Assembly (NCBI GenBank): GCA_020635035.1
Contig: JACKAO010000006.1
Location: 284,307 to 348,306 of the forward strand
Direction of reading: 5' to 3'
Source of the DNA: Calditrichia bacterium
GTDB taxonomy: Bacteria > Calditrichota > Calditrichia > Calditrichales > J004
Length of the DNA: 64,000 bases
A program made the position numbers and the translations under genes. Positions 34,784-45,131 of this stretch are shown one piece after another (position 1 is the stretch's first letter; every line of letters starts with the position of its first letter). Below the pieces are notes generated by a model. It worked only from the letters and a program-made list of their open reading frames with translations, searched no databases and had not been told where the DNA came from.

Positions 34784-34856
34784 GAGCCAGTAGCTCAGCT
34801 GGTAGAGCAGCGGCCTTTTAAGCCGTTGGTCCCGGGTTCGAATCCCGGCTGGCTCA
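34784..34856 (+). tRNA. tRNA-Lys (anticodon TTT)
   Basis: The acceptor stem GAGCCAG pairs with CTGGCTC. The D-arm is GCTC/GAGC. The anticodon arm GCGGC-CTTTTAA-GCCGT has anticodon TTT, and the T-arm is CCGGG-TTCGAAT-CCCGG. The discriminator base is A and CCA is not encoded. A terminator and then a truncated integrase lie directly downstream. Confidence 0.97.
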
Positions 34857-34869
34857 CATCACACGTAAG

Positions 34870-34900
34870 GCCTTGATTCTTTAAGAGTTAAGGCTTTTTT
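34870..34900 (+). terminator. Terminator of tRNA-Lys
   Basis: An 11-bp stem (GCCTTGATTCT / AGAGTTAAGGC, two G-T pairs) with loop TTA is followed by six T, 13 bases after the tRNA. Confidence 0.82.
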
Positions 34901-35007
34901 CTTTTGTGATCCTACCGATACGTTTTAGACCTGCATTTTGACGAAAGTTACCAAAATAGTTACCACTTAAAAAGCTCCAAACTCCTAACGTATCAAAGGA
35001 GAAACAA

Positions 35008-35403
35008 ATGGGGTTTATTTATCAAAAATTGGATACTTATTACTTAAGATTAAATCTGAATGGAAAAACTAAATCATTCAGTCTTAAAACAAATAGTATT
35101 AAACAGGCAAAATTAGCTGCAAATAAGATAATAAAGGAGTATGGAGAAAAAGGGTTTGATATCCCACCAATTAAAACAAATGAACTTACTTTAACAGTTC
35201 TGCTGGAGAAGTTTATTAAATGGAGATATTTTGATTTATCTGAGCGGACAAAAAAGGATTACTTTAGATGGTGGAAGGAGTTTGTTGATTATTCAGATGA
35301 TGTTAATGTTACTCAGGTAACGCCGCAACATATTAACAACTATAAAATTCATTTAATGAAACGTGTTAATCCATCACAATCCACCAGTCCTAATCTTGGT
35401 TGA
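35008..35403 (+). pseudogene. Truncated tyrosine recombinase (phage-type integrase), N-terminal part only
   Basis: The 131-codon frame has an arm-binding-like start (YQKLDTYYLRLNLNGKTKSFSLKTN) and a SAM-like core-binding domain (LTVLLEKFIKWRYFDLSERT, VTPQHINNYKIHL). It then stops. The catalytic domain with Arg, His-x-x-Arg and Tyr is absent, and I find no continuation in other frames up to 35.8 kb. Full-length relatives are about 350-400 residues. A GAAAC-rich leader with AAAGGAG precedes the ATG. Its place 151 bases behind tRNA-Lys marks an old integration site. Confidence 0.82.
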
Positions 35404-35848
35404 TTTTTTCTAACAAGTATGCTAAAAGGTACTTTTGTGGGTTTGATATTTTAATGTCAGAACAGGCTTAGTTGCCGGTTCCTTCTTAGATATTGATCGA
35501 CATGCTTAAGAAATTGAGCTACATCGGTATTGCCAGCATAAACAATAAGTTATGGAGTGAAAGAACATGATTAAAAATTACTAAAAACAATTACCTGTCA
35601 ATTTTTAATATATTTTCTGTAAAAGACTTTCTTGATTAAACAAAGAGAAATATCAAAAATTGCTTGATTTATAGATTTTCGAGTGTTTATATTTACAAAA
35701 AATATAATATATAATAGATATTAGGTGTTTTTTTAGACACTTATTAAAAATAAAATAAAAAGTGCATCATTTAATTCTTCATTTTATACAATTATTTAAT
35801 GTTTGATAGTTGGCAATTATTATTTAATAATCCTTATAGGAGGTCGGA
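35404..35848 (+). other. Gap between the integrase remnant and the polysaccharide locus
   Basis: The stretch is 445 bases long and AT-rich. On the minus strand, 35457-35549 keeps a 31-codon open stretch ending VDQYLRRNRQLSLF and a stop, which could be the tail of a lost gene, but I cannot assign it. The last 30 bases carry the AGGAGGT ribosome site of the next gene. No clear promoter was found. Confidence 0.4.
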
Positions 35849-38674
35849 ATGAAAAAAACTATTTTACTATTAGTGTGTATGTGTCTTTTTCCAGTTTTGC
35901 TCTTTGGACAAAATATGTTAGCCAATCCTGGCTTTGAAGACGGGACGACGAATGGTTGGCTTATATATGGACAGACTGGTGCAAGTATGGAGATTGTGAA
36001 CGACGGAAAGGCATATTCAGGTGATTATTGGGCAAAATGTACAAGTACACAAGGTGGATATTATCTTCTCTATCAATTAATTGAGCCGGCTGCTCCAGGC
36101 GAAATATGGAAATTTTCTTCATTTATAAAGGATGTTTCAGCTGAGGACCCAGGTGGTGATTATGCCGCATTGAAGATTACTGCTAAAAGTGCGACAGGCT
36201 CAAATTTAGCAAACTGGGAAATCTTTCAGGACGGAATTGACACTACCTGGCAAGAATTTTCCAATGAACAAATGATGCCTCTAGGAACTGCGAAAATACA
36301 AGTAGTTTTAGTAACTCATGTTCTGAATGACACTGTGGATGCATCATATGGATATGATGATGTCAGTTTGGTGAGAACAGCTACAATATTTTCGAATTAT
36401 AATTATTTAGAAAATCCTGGATTTGAAAATGATACTGATGGATGGCTTGTCTATGGCCAGACCGGTGCAAGTTTAGAAATTATGAGTGATGGAACAGCCT
36501 ATAGTGGAGACAAATGGGCGAAATGCACAAGTACTCTGGGCGGATATTATCTACTATATCAAAAACTACCAGCAAGACAAAATGAAGTATGGAGATTTAG
36601 GTCCTTTATAAAGGATATTTCGACTTCAGATTATGGTTTAAATTATGTTGCATTAAAAATAACTGCTAAAGATAGCCTCAATGCTAATCTTGCTAATTGG
36701 GAAATTTTTCAAGAAGGTATGACTTCTGACTGGCAGTTATTTTGGAATGAACAAACTATGCCAGAAGGCACTGCTTATATTCAAGCTGTGATAGTTACTC
36801 ATGCTCTGGATGACACTTCAGAAGTCGCCTTTGGATTTGATGATGTAGCTCTTGAAATAGTGCATGAAATAACACATAATCCAGGTTTTGAAGATGGTGA
36901 TTCTAATTTGGATGGTATACCTGATTATTGGCTTGGTTATCCACAGGCGGATACTTATTTAGAAACTGTTAATGATGAAACAGCCCATACAGGTAATTAT
37001 TGGGCAAAACTGGGTGTTGACGATGCTGATGGATGGGTTATACTTTACTGGCCTGTTCTTCCAGCACAACCAGGTGAAACGTGGAGTATAAGATCATTTA
37101 TTAAAGATGTTTCTGATGATACTACAACTGGAGATTTTGCATTTTTGAAAATAGCAGTAAAAGATGCGAATCAAACTACATTCACTTTTGTGGAATCTTA
37201 CCAACCGGCAACCACAGAATGGAAGGATTTTTCCTACGAACAAGTAATGCCGCTTAATACTTCATATATGCAGATTTCCTTAGGAGTAAAAAAACATATT
37301 AAGGATAATATTCCGGTTGCCTATGGGTTTGATGATGTGCGCTTAGTAAATATGGGTATCATGGATAATACTCCTCCTGCTGCACCAGCAAGTGTAACCG
37401 CAATAGCGGGTCCGATTGATTTCAGCAACGAGGTTGTATGGTTGGATGTACCAGGTGAAGTTGGCGAATCCTATTCGGTTTATGCAAGCCAAAAACCTAT
37501 TGCAAACATTTATGATCCGGGTGTAGATCTCTTAGCTTCAGGTATCGCAGAAGCTGTACAATCTTATGTACATCGGATAACTTATCCTTTGAAAAACGAA
37601 ACGGTAACATGGTACTATGCTGTGACAGCAACTGATGCTGCCAATAATACCGGTGGTCCCGGGGTCTCAGCTGCTTTTGAAAATACTGCAAAGGGTGTTG
37701 CTACAATTTCAATGGTTGTTCCAAGCAATTTCCAAGCAGATGGTGATATAAGCGAGTGGGATGGCTTAGGTGTGATGCCGTTTAAAATGAATCCTGAAAT
37801 AAGCCATATAGGTACAGGGGCATTTTCTGATACAACAGATTTATCAGTAACTGGATATATTGGTGTTGATGATGATTACTTATATCTTTCGTTTGATATA
37901 ATTGATGATATATATAGTTACGACCCTGCGTCCACTTATTGGAAAAGTGATATGATGTATTTGTATATAGGATTATATGATCATACTGAAAAACATCTAA
38001 CTGCTCAACGTGGTGCAGAACCGGATTATATTTTTCATTTTGTACAGACTCATATAAGAAGTTATTATTCAGAACCAGGTAGTATTGATACTCTTTATGT
38101 GAATGGTGATCCCAATTATGCATTTGTGGATTTTGGAGCACAGGATTATGTTGTTGAAGCAAAAATTTCATTAGATGATATTCTTCGTAAAAATCAAGCA
38201 GGCGATACCAGGTTTAATCCTGAAAACGGAATGAGAATTGCGATTGATCTTGAATTTGCTGATTCAGATCAACCTGCTGTCCGTGATGGCTTGCTTGTTT
38301 ATTCCTGGGACAACAACAATACTTCATATTTAGGACCAGCAACCTGGTCTTACACATGGATAAGTGATACTGTTACAACAGATATTAATGATTTTGATAA
38401 TCAGATAGTTTATTCTTATGAGTTAATGCAAAATTACCCGAATCCTTTTAATCCAATAACAAAAATAAATTATTCTTTAGCTAAAACATCAGATGTTAAA
38501 TTAGTAATTTACAATGTTATTGGACAGGAAGTTTGCCGGTTGGTAAATAAAAAACAGAATCCTGGTAATTATTCGGTTGGTTTTAATGCCGCACAGTTTT
38601 CTTCAGGTGTTTACTTTTATAAGATTGAAGCGGATGAATTTGTTCAATCGCGGAAAATGTTGCTAATTAAATAA
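35849..38674 (+). CDS. Secreted carbohydrate-binding protein with three N-terminal repeats, a CBM9-like domain and a T9SS sorting domain
   Basis: The 941-residue protein has a signal peptide (residues 1-21), followed by three beta-sandwich repeats of about 150 residues, each starting NPGFE and containing a W-LxYGQTGAS or related core. These look like CBM4/9/16-type binding modules. Next comes a fibronectin-like segment (about 510-615), then a CBM9-like domain (about 625-840: DGDISEWDGLG, DDYLYLSFDI). The C-terminal T9SS type A domain (about 857-941) has MQNYPNPFNPITKINY and ends in KMLLIK. I see no catalytic domain, so it probably captures a polysaccharide at the cell surface. It has its own terminator. 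Confidence 0.82.
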   Translation: MKKTILLLVCMCLFPVLLFGQNMLANPGFEDGTTNGWLIYGQTGASMEIVNDGKAYSGDYWAKCTSTQGGYYLLYQLIEPAAPGEIWKFSSFIKDVSAEDPGGDYAALKITAKSATGSNLANWEIFQDGIDTTWQEFSNEQMMPLGTAKIQVVLVTHVLNDTVDASYGYDDVSLVRTATIFSNYNYLENPGFENDTDGWLVYGQTGASLEIMSDGTAYSGDKWAKCTSTLGGYYLLYQKLPARQNEVWRFRSFIKDISTSDYGLNYVALKITAKDSLNANLANWEIFQEGMTSDWQLFWNEQTMPEGTAYIQAVIVTHALDDTSEVAFGFDDVALEIVHEITHNPGFEDGDSNLDGIPDYWLGYPQADTYLETVNDETAHTGNYWAKLGVDDADGWVILYWPVLPAQPGETWSIRSFIKDVSDDTTTGDFAFLKIAVKDANQTTFTFVESYQPATTEWKDFSYEQVMPLNTSYMQISLGVKKHIKDNIPVAYGFDDVRLVNMGIMDNTPPAAPASVTAIAGPIDFSNEVVWLDVPGEVGESYSVYASQKPIANIYDPGVDLLASGIAEAVQSYVHRITYPLKNETVTWYYAVTATDAANNTGGPGVSAAFENTAKGVATISMVVPSNFQADGDISEWDGLGVMPFKMNPEISHIGTGAFSDTTDLSVTGYIGVDDDYLYLSFDIIDDIYSYDPASTYWKSDMMYLYIGLYDHTEKHLTAQRGAEPDYIFHFVQTHIRSYYSEPGSIDTLYVNGDPNYAFVDFGAQDYVVEAKISLDDILRKNQAGDTRFNPENGMRIAIDLEFADSDQPAVRDGLLVYSWDNNNTSYLGPATWSYTWISDTVTTDINDFDNQIVYSYELMQNYPNPFNPITKINYSLAKTSDVKLVIYNVIGQEVCRLVNKKQNPGNYSVGFNAAQFSSGVYFYKIEADEFVQSRKMLLIK
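35924..37340 (+). repeat. Three tandem carbohydrate-binding modules encoded in one gene
   Basis: Units begin near 35924, 36413 and 36878 with NPGFE. Units 1 and 2 are close copies (YGQTGAS, AYSGD-WAKCTST, GGYYLLYQ, NWEIFQ). Unit 3 is more divergent (NYWAKLGVDDADGW). The similarity of 1 and 2 suggests a later duplication than the one that gave unit 3. Confidence 0.75.
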
Positions 38675-38708
38675 GAACTGCATCCAGCTTTGTCTTAGTA
38701 TTTATTAG

Positions 38709-38742
38709 AAAAGCAGCTTGATAGAAAATCAGGCTGCTTTTT
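38709..38742 (+). terminator. Terminator between the binding-protein gene and the receptor operon
   Basis: A 14-bp stem (AAAAGCAGCTTGAT / ATCAGGCTGCTTTT, one G-T pair) with loop AGAAA ends in a run of T. It closes the first transcription unit of the locus. Confidence 0.88.
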
Positions 38743-38775
38743 AATACCTGTGTAATAATTAAAGAGGAGCTTCGG

Positions 38776-41577
38776 GTGAAGTCGTTTAACCCCAAATATC
38801 AATCTGTGTTTTCAATTCTTCTGTCAATGTTATTAACCGTTACTTTTTTTAATATTGGATTTACACAAACCACAGGAAAAATAGCAGGTGAGGTATGCGA
38901 TGCAGAAACCGGTGAACCGTTGGCGGGAGCAAATGTTCTAATTATCGGAACACTATTGGGAGCGTCGGTTGATATGGAAGGTACATTTTTCATTTTAAAT
39001 GTTCCTCCGGGTTTATATACAATCTCCATAGAAATGGTTGGCTATGAAACCAAGAAAATTGAGAATTTACAGGTTTCAGTAAATAGGACAGCATATATCA
39101 GGACAGATTTAAAATCAGGGGTTCTGGAAGGCAGCGTTATAATTGTAGAAGCTGAAAAAATTACAACGAAAAAAGATCAAACAAGCTCCATTCGAACCAT
39201 ATCAGCAAATAATATAGCTGTCTTACCAATAGAGAGTGTTAAGTCCGTTGTCGCAATGCAGGCAGGTGTTGTAAATGGACACTTTCGTGGTGGCAGGAGT
39301 AACGAAGTTATGTATTTGATTGATGGTTTACCGGTTAATGATGCTTTTAGTGGAGAGGGAAGCACAGTTGTAATTGAAACAGAATCCGTTCAGGACCTCG
39401 AAGTGATAACCGGAACTTTTAATGCTGAGTACGGTCGTGCAATGAGCGGCATGGTAAATCAGGTTACTAAAGATGGTGGGTCGACAATACAGACATCAGC
39501 GTCTGTTGGATTTGGAAACTATTATACCGGGCATGATAATATCTTCTTAGGATTAAAAAACTCTGAGATAAATCGAAATATGGATTATAAATTTCAGGTA
39601 AGCGGCCCTGTCTTTTCTGACAGGTTAACATTCTTAATAAATGGTCGCTACCAGGATAATAAAAATCATTTAAATGGCATTAACCGTTTTGAAGTTGATG
39701 ATTATAGTGATTACTACTCAGATGATCCGAATGAATGGATTATTCAAAATAGTGGCAATAATTCATATATTTCTATGAACTATGTGAAAGAAACATCATT
39801 ATTAGGTAAGTTAACTTACCGATGGTTTGATAATATAAAAACAAGCTTTTTTTATAACAGAAATGATAATGAATTTAAAAGTTATCAGCACGCCTGGAAA
39901 TATAATCCATCTGGTCAGCCCTACTCTGACCAGGTTACTGATTTGGTATATTTTAGTCTTAATCATACTATAAGTAATTCTGCCTTCTACGAGGCGAAAG
40001 TTTCCTATATAAATAATTATGAAGGATATTACGTACATAAAAATCCATACGATGCAGATTACGTTTCGAGTCTATTTATAAGGAATGCTGGAGAAACAGG
40101 TTTTTACACCGGCGGGCAATCAAATAGTCATATGGAAAAACGCCAAGTTGATTTTAATGCCAAGTTTGATTTTAATTGGCAAATTTCAAATAATCATTTA
40201 ATTAAATCGGGATTATTATATACACAACATGACATGAAAAATAATTTCATGTTAGTATTACCGGATACTTCATTAACTGATGAACAACAGGGAGAATTTA
40301 TAATAAATGAAAATGGGAAAAGAAATTATTATAATTATTCTCCAAATATATATCCTGATTTAATGTCATCAGACGTATATCACGCTAAGCCTGTTGAATT
40401 TGCAGCTTATATTCAGGATAAAATGGAATGGGAAGATTTGGTAATAAATTTGGGAATTAGGTATGATTACTTTGATCCAAAAACCGTATATCCTTCGAAT
40501 CGGCGAAATCCGGCAAATCAGTTATCATTTTACAGCAAAGATGAAAACGGGAGTTATATTGAGGACGAAGATGGAAATCTAATAATAGATCCTTCCAGGA
40601 TGTCTACTTATCCAAAAGCTTCAACAAAATATCAGTTAAGTCCGCGTCTGGGGCTTGCATATCAGCTTGGAAAAATAGCTGTTTTGCATTTCAGTTATGG
40701 GCATTTCTTCCAGATGCCACCCATGAATGAATTATACAGACATAAGTCATTTATTGTTGATTTGACTTCGGATTATGCAACGATTATGGGTAATGCTGAG
40801 CTAAAAGCCCAGAAAACTGTAAAATATGAACTCGGTGTATGGATGGAATTGATGTCGAATATGGGATTGGAAGTCGCTCTATATTATAACGATATTTATA
40901 AATTATTAAGCACCAAAGTTATCAGTACTTATAACCAGATTGAATACGGACTCTATACTAATAAAGACTATGGTAATTCAAGAGGATTGGAAATAAAATT
41001 CGATTATCGGGCGGCTGCATTTCAATCAAATTTAAACTATACTTTAGCCTACACAAGAGGAAGTGCAGATAATCCTCAAATGACCTATGATCGTTTAGGT
41101 AATAGTCAGGATCCAATAAGTAAATTAATTCCTATGAGTTGGGATCAACGTCATACCTTAAATCTAACGCTCGGCTATCATAAAAGTAGTTATGGTATTT
41201 CACTGACAGGATATTATAATTCAGGTACCCCTTATACATGGGAACCTATAGATACAAATCCTTTATATAATTTAAATTTATTACCTAATAATGCCCAAAA
41301 ACCCGAGACATATTCTGTTGATCTATATGCATATTATAAATTGGAATTATCAGAGGATTTAGATACAAAATTAAAACTGTCTGTGTATAATCTGTTGGAT
41401 AGATTAAATGCAGCAAGTGTATACTCTACAACTGGTCAACCGTATAACAGGATTATTCAAGAAGGTGAACTTTATCAACAGCACAGCAATTTTAATGATT
41501 ATAATGATCGAGTTGAGAATCCAGGTATGTATTCAGCTCCGCGGTTAGTAAAACTTGGGCTTGAAGTCTCCTTGTAG
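38776..41577 (+). CDS. TonB-dependent receptor with N-terminal carboxypeptidase-like domain
   Basis: This 933-residue outer-membrane transporter starts at GTG with AGGAG upstream. A signal segment (to about residue 32) is followed by a CarboxypepD_reg-like domain (about 35-115: GKIAGEVCDAETGEPLAGANVLIIGT). The plug (about 135-235) has VKSVVAMQAGVVNGHFRGGRSNEVMYLIDG and EYGRAMSGMVNQVT. A beta-barrel runs to the C-terminus (LVKLGLEVSL). It resembles SusC in layout, but no SusD gene follows. It should import oligosaccharides, powered by TonB/ExbBD encoded elsewhere. It leads the main operon. Confidence 0.92.
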   Translation: MKSFNPKYQSVFSILLSMLLTVTFFNIGFTQTTGKIAGEVCDAETGEPLAGANVLIIGTLLGASVDMEGTFFILNVPPGLYTISIEMVGYETKKIENLQVSVNRTAYIRTDLKSGVLEGSVIIVEAEKITTKKDQTSSIRTISANNIAVLPIESVKSVVAMQAGVVNGHFRGGRSNEVMYLIDGLPVNDAFSGEGSTVVIETESVQDLEVITGTFNAEYGRAMSGMVNQVTKDGGSTIQTSASVGFGNYYTGHDNIFLGLKNSEINRNMDYKFQVSGPVFSDRLTFLINGRYQDNKNHLNGINRFEVDDYSDYYSDDPNEWIIQNSGNNSYISMNYVKETSLLGKLTYRWFDNIKTSFFYNRNDNEFKSYQHAWKYNPSGQPYSDQVTDLVYFSLNHTISNSAFYEAKVSYINNYEGYYVHKNPYDADYVSSLFIRNAGETGFYTGGQSNSHMEKRQVDFNAKFDFNWQISNNHLIKSGLLYTQHDMKNNFMLVLPDTSLTDEQQGEFIINENGKRNYYNYSPNIYPDLMSSDVYHAKPVEFAAYIQDKMEWEDLVINLGIRYDYFDPKTVYPSNRRNPANQLSFYSKDENGSYIEDEDGNLIIDPSRMSTYPKASTKYQLSPRLGLAYQLGKIAVLHFSYGHFFQMPPMNELYRHKSFIVDLTSDYATIMGNAELKAQKTVKYELGVWMELMSNMGLEVALYYNDIYKLLSTKVISTYNQIEYGLYTNKDYGNSRGLEIKFDYRAAAFQSNLNYTLAYTRGSADNPQMTYDRLGNSQDPISKLIPMSWDQRHTLNLTLGYHKSSYGISLTGYYNSGTPYTWEPIDTNPLYNLNLLPNNAQKPETYSVDLYAYYKLELSEDLDTKLKLSVYNLLDRLNAASVYSTTGQPYNRIIQEGELYQQHSNFNDYNDRVENPGMYSAPRLVKLGLEVSL

Positions 41578-41606
41578 AATATAAATAAGTATTGGAAATT
41601 TTACAG

Positions 41607-44600
41607 ATGATGAAATTATTAAAGATTCTTTGTTATGCAATATTGGTTGTTCAGATTGGCAATATACAGTTATCTGCCCAAGGTAAGCCTTATGAAGGTC
41701 CGGATGATCCTGCAGGAGATATTGAAGCAGAACGCGAAGGTTATATGACCGGAAACAGGGTTCTTATCTATTTTCGAAATAATACAGAACTTGCAAACTG
41801 GACGACAACCTATGTGGGTTCGGCATGGTCGCGCTGGCCTGATGATGAAACAGGCGTCCGTATGCTGGATGGTGTTGCGCTTATGATCGGGGCAAAAGTT
41901 TATATAAAAAACGACACAATTCCTGTAACAGATCCAATTGAAATCGCTAATAAACTGTATGATGATAATCTGTATTACTTACAGACCAGTTACCGCGGGT
42001 GGATGGACAAGAGTTCACTTGGTACTATCGAGTGGGGATTATACCCGGTTTATGGCTATTTGAATGAGTATAATGAATATGTGGCAATGAGTAACCGTCC
42101 TTCTTCCTGGCCAACAGCTGGTTGGCCTGCACGGGGTAATACTCTGAAATGGCAGGGTGAATGGAATGGACGGTTTGGACGGGGTGTTGCTTATGCTGAT
42201 TTAGAGACTTTTTTTGTTGCGAATGATGCACAGGATCAAGAATACCTTGAAGCAACAGATCGTGTCAAATACTATCCAAGACCGAATGTAAAAATTGGGG
42301 ATATTAGACCTCAGGTTACAATCCAAAAAGGTCGGCCCTGGGGGGGGATAGGCGTTAGGGTGGCGCAACGTGGTTTTCAGTGGAATAACCCGCAGGCTCG
42401 AGATGCCATATTTTGGGAATACAGTATCGCAAACATATCAGATTATGATCTTCCGGAAGTAGCGTTTGGATTGCATATTGACAATGGGATTGGTGCTGAT
42501 GCACCTTCTGATGATTTGGCATTTTTTGATAAGCAGTTAGATATGGCATATTCATGGGATATAGATGGTATCGGTGCAGGTGGATTATCCACAGGTGCAA
42601 TGGGATTTGCCTATTTAGAAACTCCGGGATTAGCATATGATAATATAGATAATGATAATGACGGACTTCTTGATGAAAAAAGAGATAATCCTGCTGGCTC
42701 AATAGTTGGGCCAACAAGCAATATTGACGATATTCAAAAATTTCTGGAGTTTTATAATTTAAAAATGGATGATCTGCGTGAACATTACGAAGGTGATGAA
42801 GATCAGGATTGGGATGATGGAAATGATTTGAATGGTGATGGTATTTATCAACCTTATGAAGATGCTGGTGATGATGTTGGGTTAGATGGAGTAGGACCAG
42901 GAGACCTTAATTACACAGGTCCTGATGAGGGTGAGTGTAACCACAAGCCTGATTTTGTCGTTGGGCTTGGTTGTGAACCGGATTTTAATGCTACTGACGT
43001 TTCTGAATCTGACATGATTGGTTTAACTGCTTTTGAAATGTCACTTATACCGGCGTCCGCACCAGATTCAAAAATTTTTAGTCATGATAAACCAATGTGG
43101 GACATGATGACCAGCGATACTCTTATTGAATATAATGGAGTAATAGGAAATCTTCTTGAACGTTTTGCCTCAGCTACATTTCCATTGTACCGAGCACAAG
43201 AGGAACGTATTTCCATGGCTGAAATACACTCATATGATGCATTGGCAGGATTAAATTCAAGTACGCATGATGCCCCGGCGCTATTTGCGAAAAAACGCAT
43301 TGTTCAGGTTATCTATGAAAAGGATTATCGCTTTGCACAACCACCTAAAATGCCAACTTTAACTGCAACTGCGGGAGATGGCAAAGTTGTTTTAACATGG
43401 AACGATGTGGCTGACACTAAAACACGTGATCCTTTTATGGGCAATGTAAATGATTTTCAAGGATATAAAATATTCAAAGCAACCGATACTAAATTTTCAG
43501 ATGCCAGAACAATAACTGATGGATATGGTGATAGATCAGTTTTTAAACCTGTATTTCAATGCGATCTAAATGATGGTGTAAAAGGTTTTGTCTATTATGG
43601 AGCCATAAACGGCGTAGGTTATAACCTGGGTTATGATACTGGAATCGTTCATCATTGGGTTGATACCGAAGTACAAAATGGAAGAACATACTATTATGCC
43701 ATTGTTGCTTATGATTCGGGCGCATCTAATATAGGTACAGGTATTTCCCCGTCTGAAAATAATGTCGTTGTAGAATTGTCTGAAACAGATGAAGTGCGCA
43801 TACTGGAAAATGGCAATTATGCGATTGGCCAAAATGTTGCAGTTGTTGTTCCTCATCAACAGGCACTAGGCTATGTACCTCCTTCAATTGATATAGAACA
43901 AAGAGATGGATTAGTTGGAACAGCATTGGTAGAACCTGAAATTCTGGCTAATAGTAGTATAAAGCCAGTTTCTGAGTATTTCGTGGTATTCGATGTTGAT
44001 ACAATTGTTCAGTCCATCGGTAATTTATATAAGAATAGTGGTCTGCGTATTTATAAAGTTAATAGTGAATCAAGCCAGGATTATAGTCTAGTATACCAGG
44101 AATCCCCGGAATCTTATTCCTATAGCAATCTTGTAGAAATTGATAGTGCAAATTGGGCCTTCAGAACAAATGAAGACATTTCTACGGATGTTTTTGATGG
44201 ACTTCGTTTAAGAATGAATTTTAAAACAGTAACAGCTGGATATGATTATGAGACTTCCGGATGGTTGGTTGGGCATTCAGATATTACAATATCACCGGCG
44301 CCGTCTGAACGCAATATATTCCCATGGGATTATGATATAATATTTACAGATAATGATCATAGTTACGTTGGCAGGGTATCTTCAACAGGAAGAATATATG
44401 ATGAGAACGGTACGCGTATACTTGGGAGCAAATTGTTATTCAACTATCCATTCAATTTTTATGTCCAAAATAAGAGTGTTACCGATTCTACAGGGGAATA
44501 TAAAATAATGGATATGATTGTGTATGATACAAATCTAAATTCAAGGTTTGATTGGAACACTGACAGAATACTGGTCGGGGAATTAGATAATCAGGCAAAC

Positions 44601-45092
44601 TGGGAAGGAACTGTGTTTTCATTTAATTTTAATAATGTCCCTGATAGTCTATCTCTTCCGGTTGCAGACGATGTCTACAGAATAAAACAGAACAGACCTT
44701 TTGCGGTTACAGATACCATAAAATTTCAAGTAAATCCGGAAGGATTGGTAAACACAAATGAGATTAGCACTTCGCTGGACAAGATTAAGGTAGTCCCGAA
44801 TCCTTACATTGCCGGTAACGCGATGGAACCCGCGGTTCTTAGTCCCTTGCGTAGCCAACAGCGCAGGCTTTTATTCACACATATTCCTGCAAAATGTACC
44901 ATCAAAATATTTTCAGTTAGCGGAGTATTGGTGGATGTTATAGAAGTACAAAATGAACCGAATAATGGAATAATACATTGGGATCTTAAAACAAAAGAAG
45001 GACTTGAAATTGCTGCAGGAATTTACATCTATCATGTAAAATCACATGTAACTGGAGATGAAAGAATCAGTAAATTTGCAATAATTAAATAA
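41607..45092 (+). CDS. Very large secreted protein with calcium-binding-like repeats, Fn3-like domain and T9SS-type C-terminus
   Basis: The protein has about 1161 residues. I prefer ATG 41607, which has GGAAA before it, over TTG 41592. A signal peptide ends at LSAQ. A long N-terminal region rich in Trp and Tyr follows, then acidic DxDxDG stretches (NIDNDNDGLLDE, DLNGDGIYQ) that resemble calcium sites. Next comes an Fn3-like segment (PTLTATAGDGKVVLTWNDV), and the C-terminal 90 residues are sorting-domain-like (VVPNPYIAG, IKIFSVSGVLVDVIE, GIYIYHVKS). I do not recognise a named family. Its place between receptor and PorV protein suggests a surface partner of the receptor, taking the role SusD has elsewhere. 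That is inference. Confidence 0.75.
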   Translation: MMKLLKILCYAILVVQIGNIQLSAQGKPYEGPDDPAGDIEAEREGYMTGNRVLIYFRNNTELANWTTTYVGSAWSRWPDDETGVRMLDGVALMIGAKVYIKNDTIPVTDPIEIANKLYDDNLYYLQTSYRGWMDKSSLGTIEWGLYPVYGYLNEYNEYVAMSNRPSSWPTAGWPARGNTLKWQGEWNGRFGRGVAYADLETFFVANDAQDQEYLEATDRVKYYPRPNVKIGDIRPQVTIQKGRPWGGIGVRVAQRGFQWNNPQARDAIFWEYSIANISDYDLPEVAFGLHIDNGIGADAPSDDLAFFDKQLDMAYSWDIDGIGAGGLSTGAMGFAYLETPGLAYDNIDNDNDGLLDEKRDNPAGSIVGPTSNIDDIQKFLEFYNLKMDDLREHYEGDEDQDWDDGNDLNGDGIYQPYEDAGDDVGLDGVGPGDLNYTGPDEGECNHKPDFVVGLGCEPDFNATDVSESDMIGLTAFEMSLIPASAPDSKIFSHDKPMWDMMTSDTLIEYNGVIGNLLERFASATFPLYRAQEERISMAEIHSYDALAGLNSSTHDAPALFAKKRIVQVIYEKDYRFAQPPKMPTLTATAGDGKVVLTWNDVADTKTRDPFMGNVNDFQGYKIFKATDTKFSDARTITDGYGDRSVFKPVFQCDLNDGVKGFVYYGAINGVGYNLGYDTGIVHHWVDTEVQNGRTYYYAIVAYDSGASNIGTGISPSENNVVVELSETDEVRILENGNYAIGQNVAVVVPHQQALGYVPPSIDIEQRDGLVGTALVEPEILANSSIKPVSEYFVVFDVDTIVQSIGNLYKNSGLRIYKVNSESSQDYSLVYQESPESYSYSNLVEIDSANWAFRTNEDISTDVFDGLRLRMNFKTVTAGYDYETSGWLVGHSDITISPAPSERNIFPWDYDIIFTDNDHSYVGRVSSTGRIYDENGTRILGSKLLFNYPFNFYVQNKSVTDSTGEYKIMDMIVYDTNLNSRFDWNTDRILVGELDNQANWEGTVFSFNFNNVPDSLSLPVADDVYRIKQNRPFAVTDTIKFQVNPEGLVNTNEISTSLDKIKVVPNPYIAGNAMEPAVLSPLRSQQRRLLFTHIPAKCTIKIFSVSGVLVDVIEVQNEPNNGIIHWDLKTKEGLEIAAGIYIYHVKSHVTGDERISKFAIIK

Positions 45093-45131
45093 ATTCTGAA
45101 GGACAGTTAGAAGTATTGTCATGGAGAATAG

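Noticed and set aside
35457..35549. Minus-strand tail VDQYLRRNRQLSLF as a transposase remnant
   Set aside because: Only 31 codons and no family that I can name with confidence.
35803..35831. TTGATA-N17-AATAAT as a promoter for the binding-protein gene
   Set aside because: Its start would fall inside the ribosome-binding site of that gene, leaving no usable leader.
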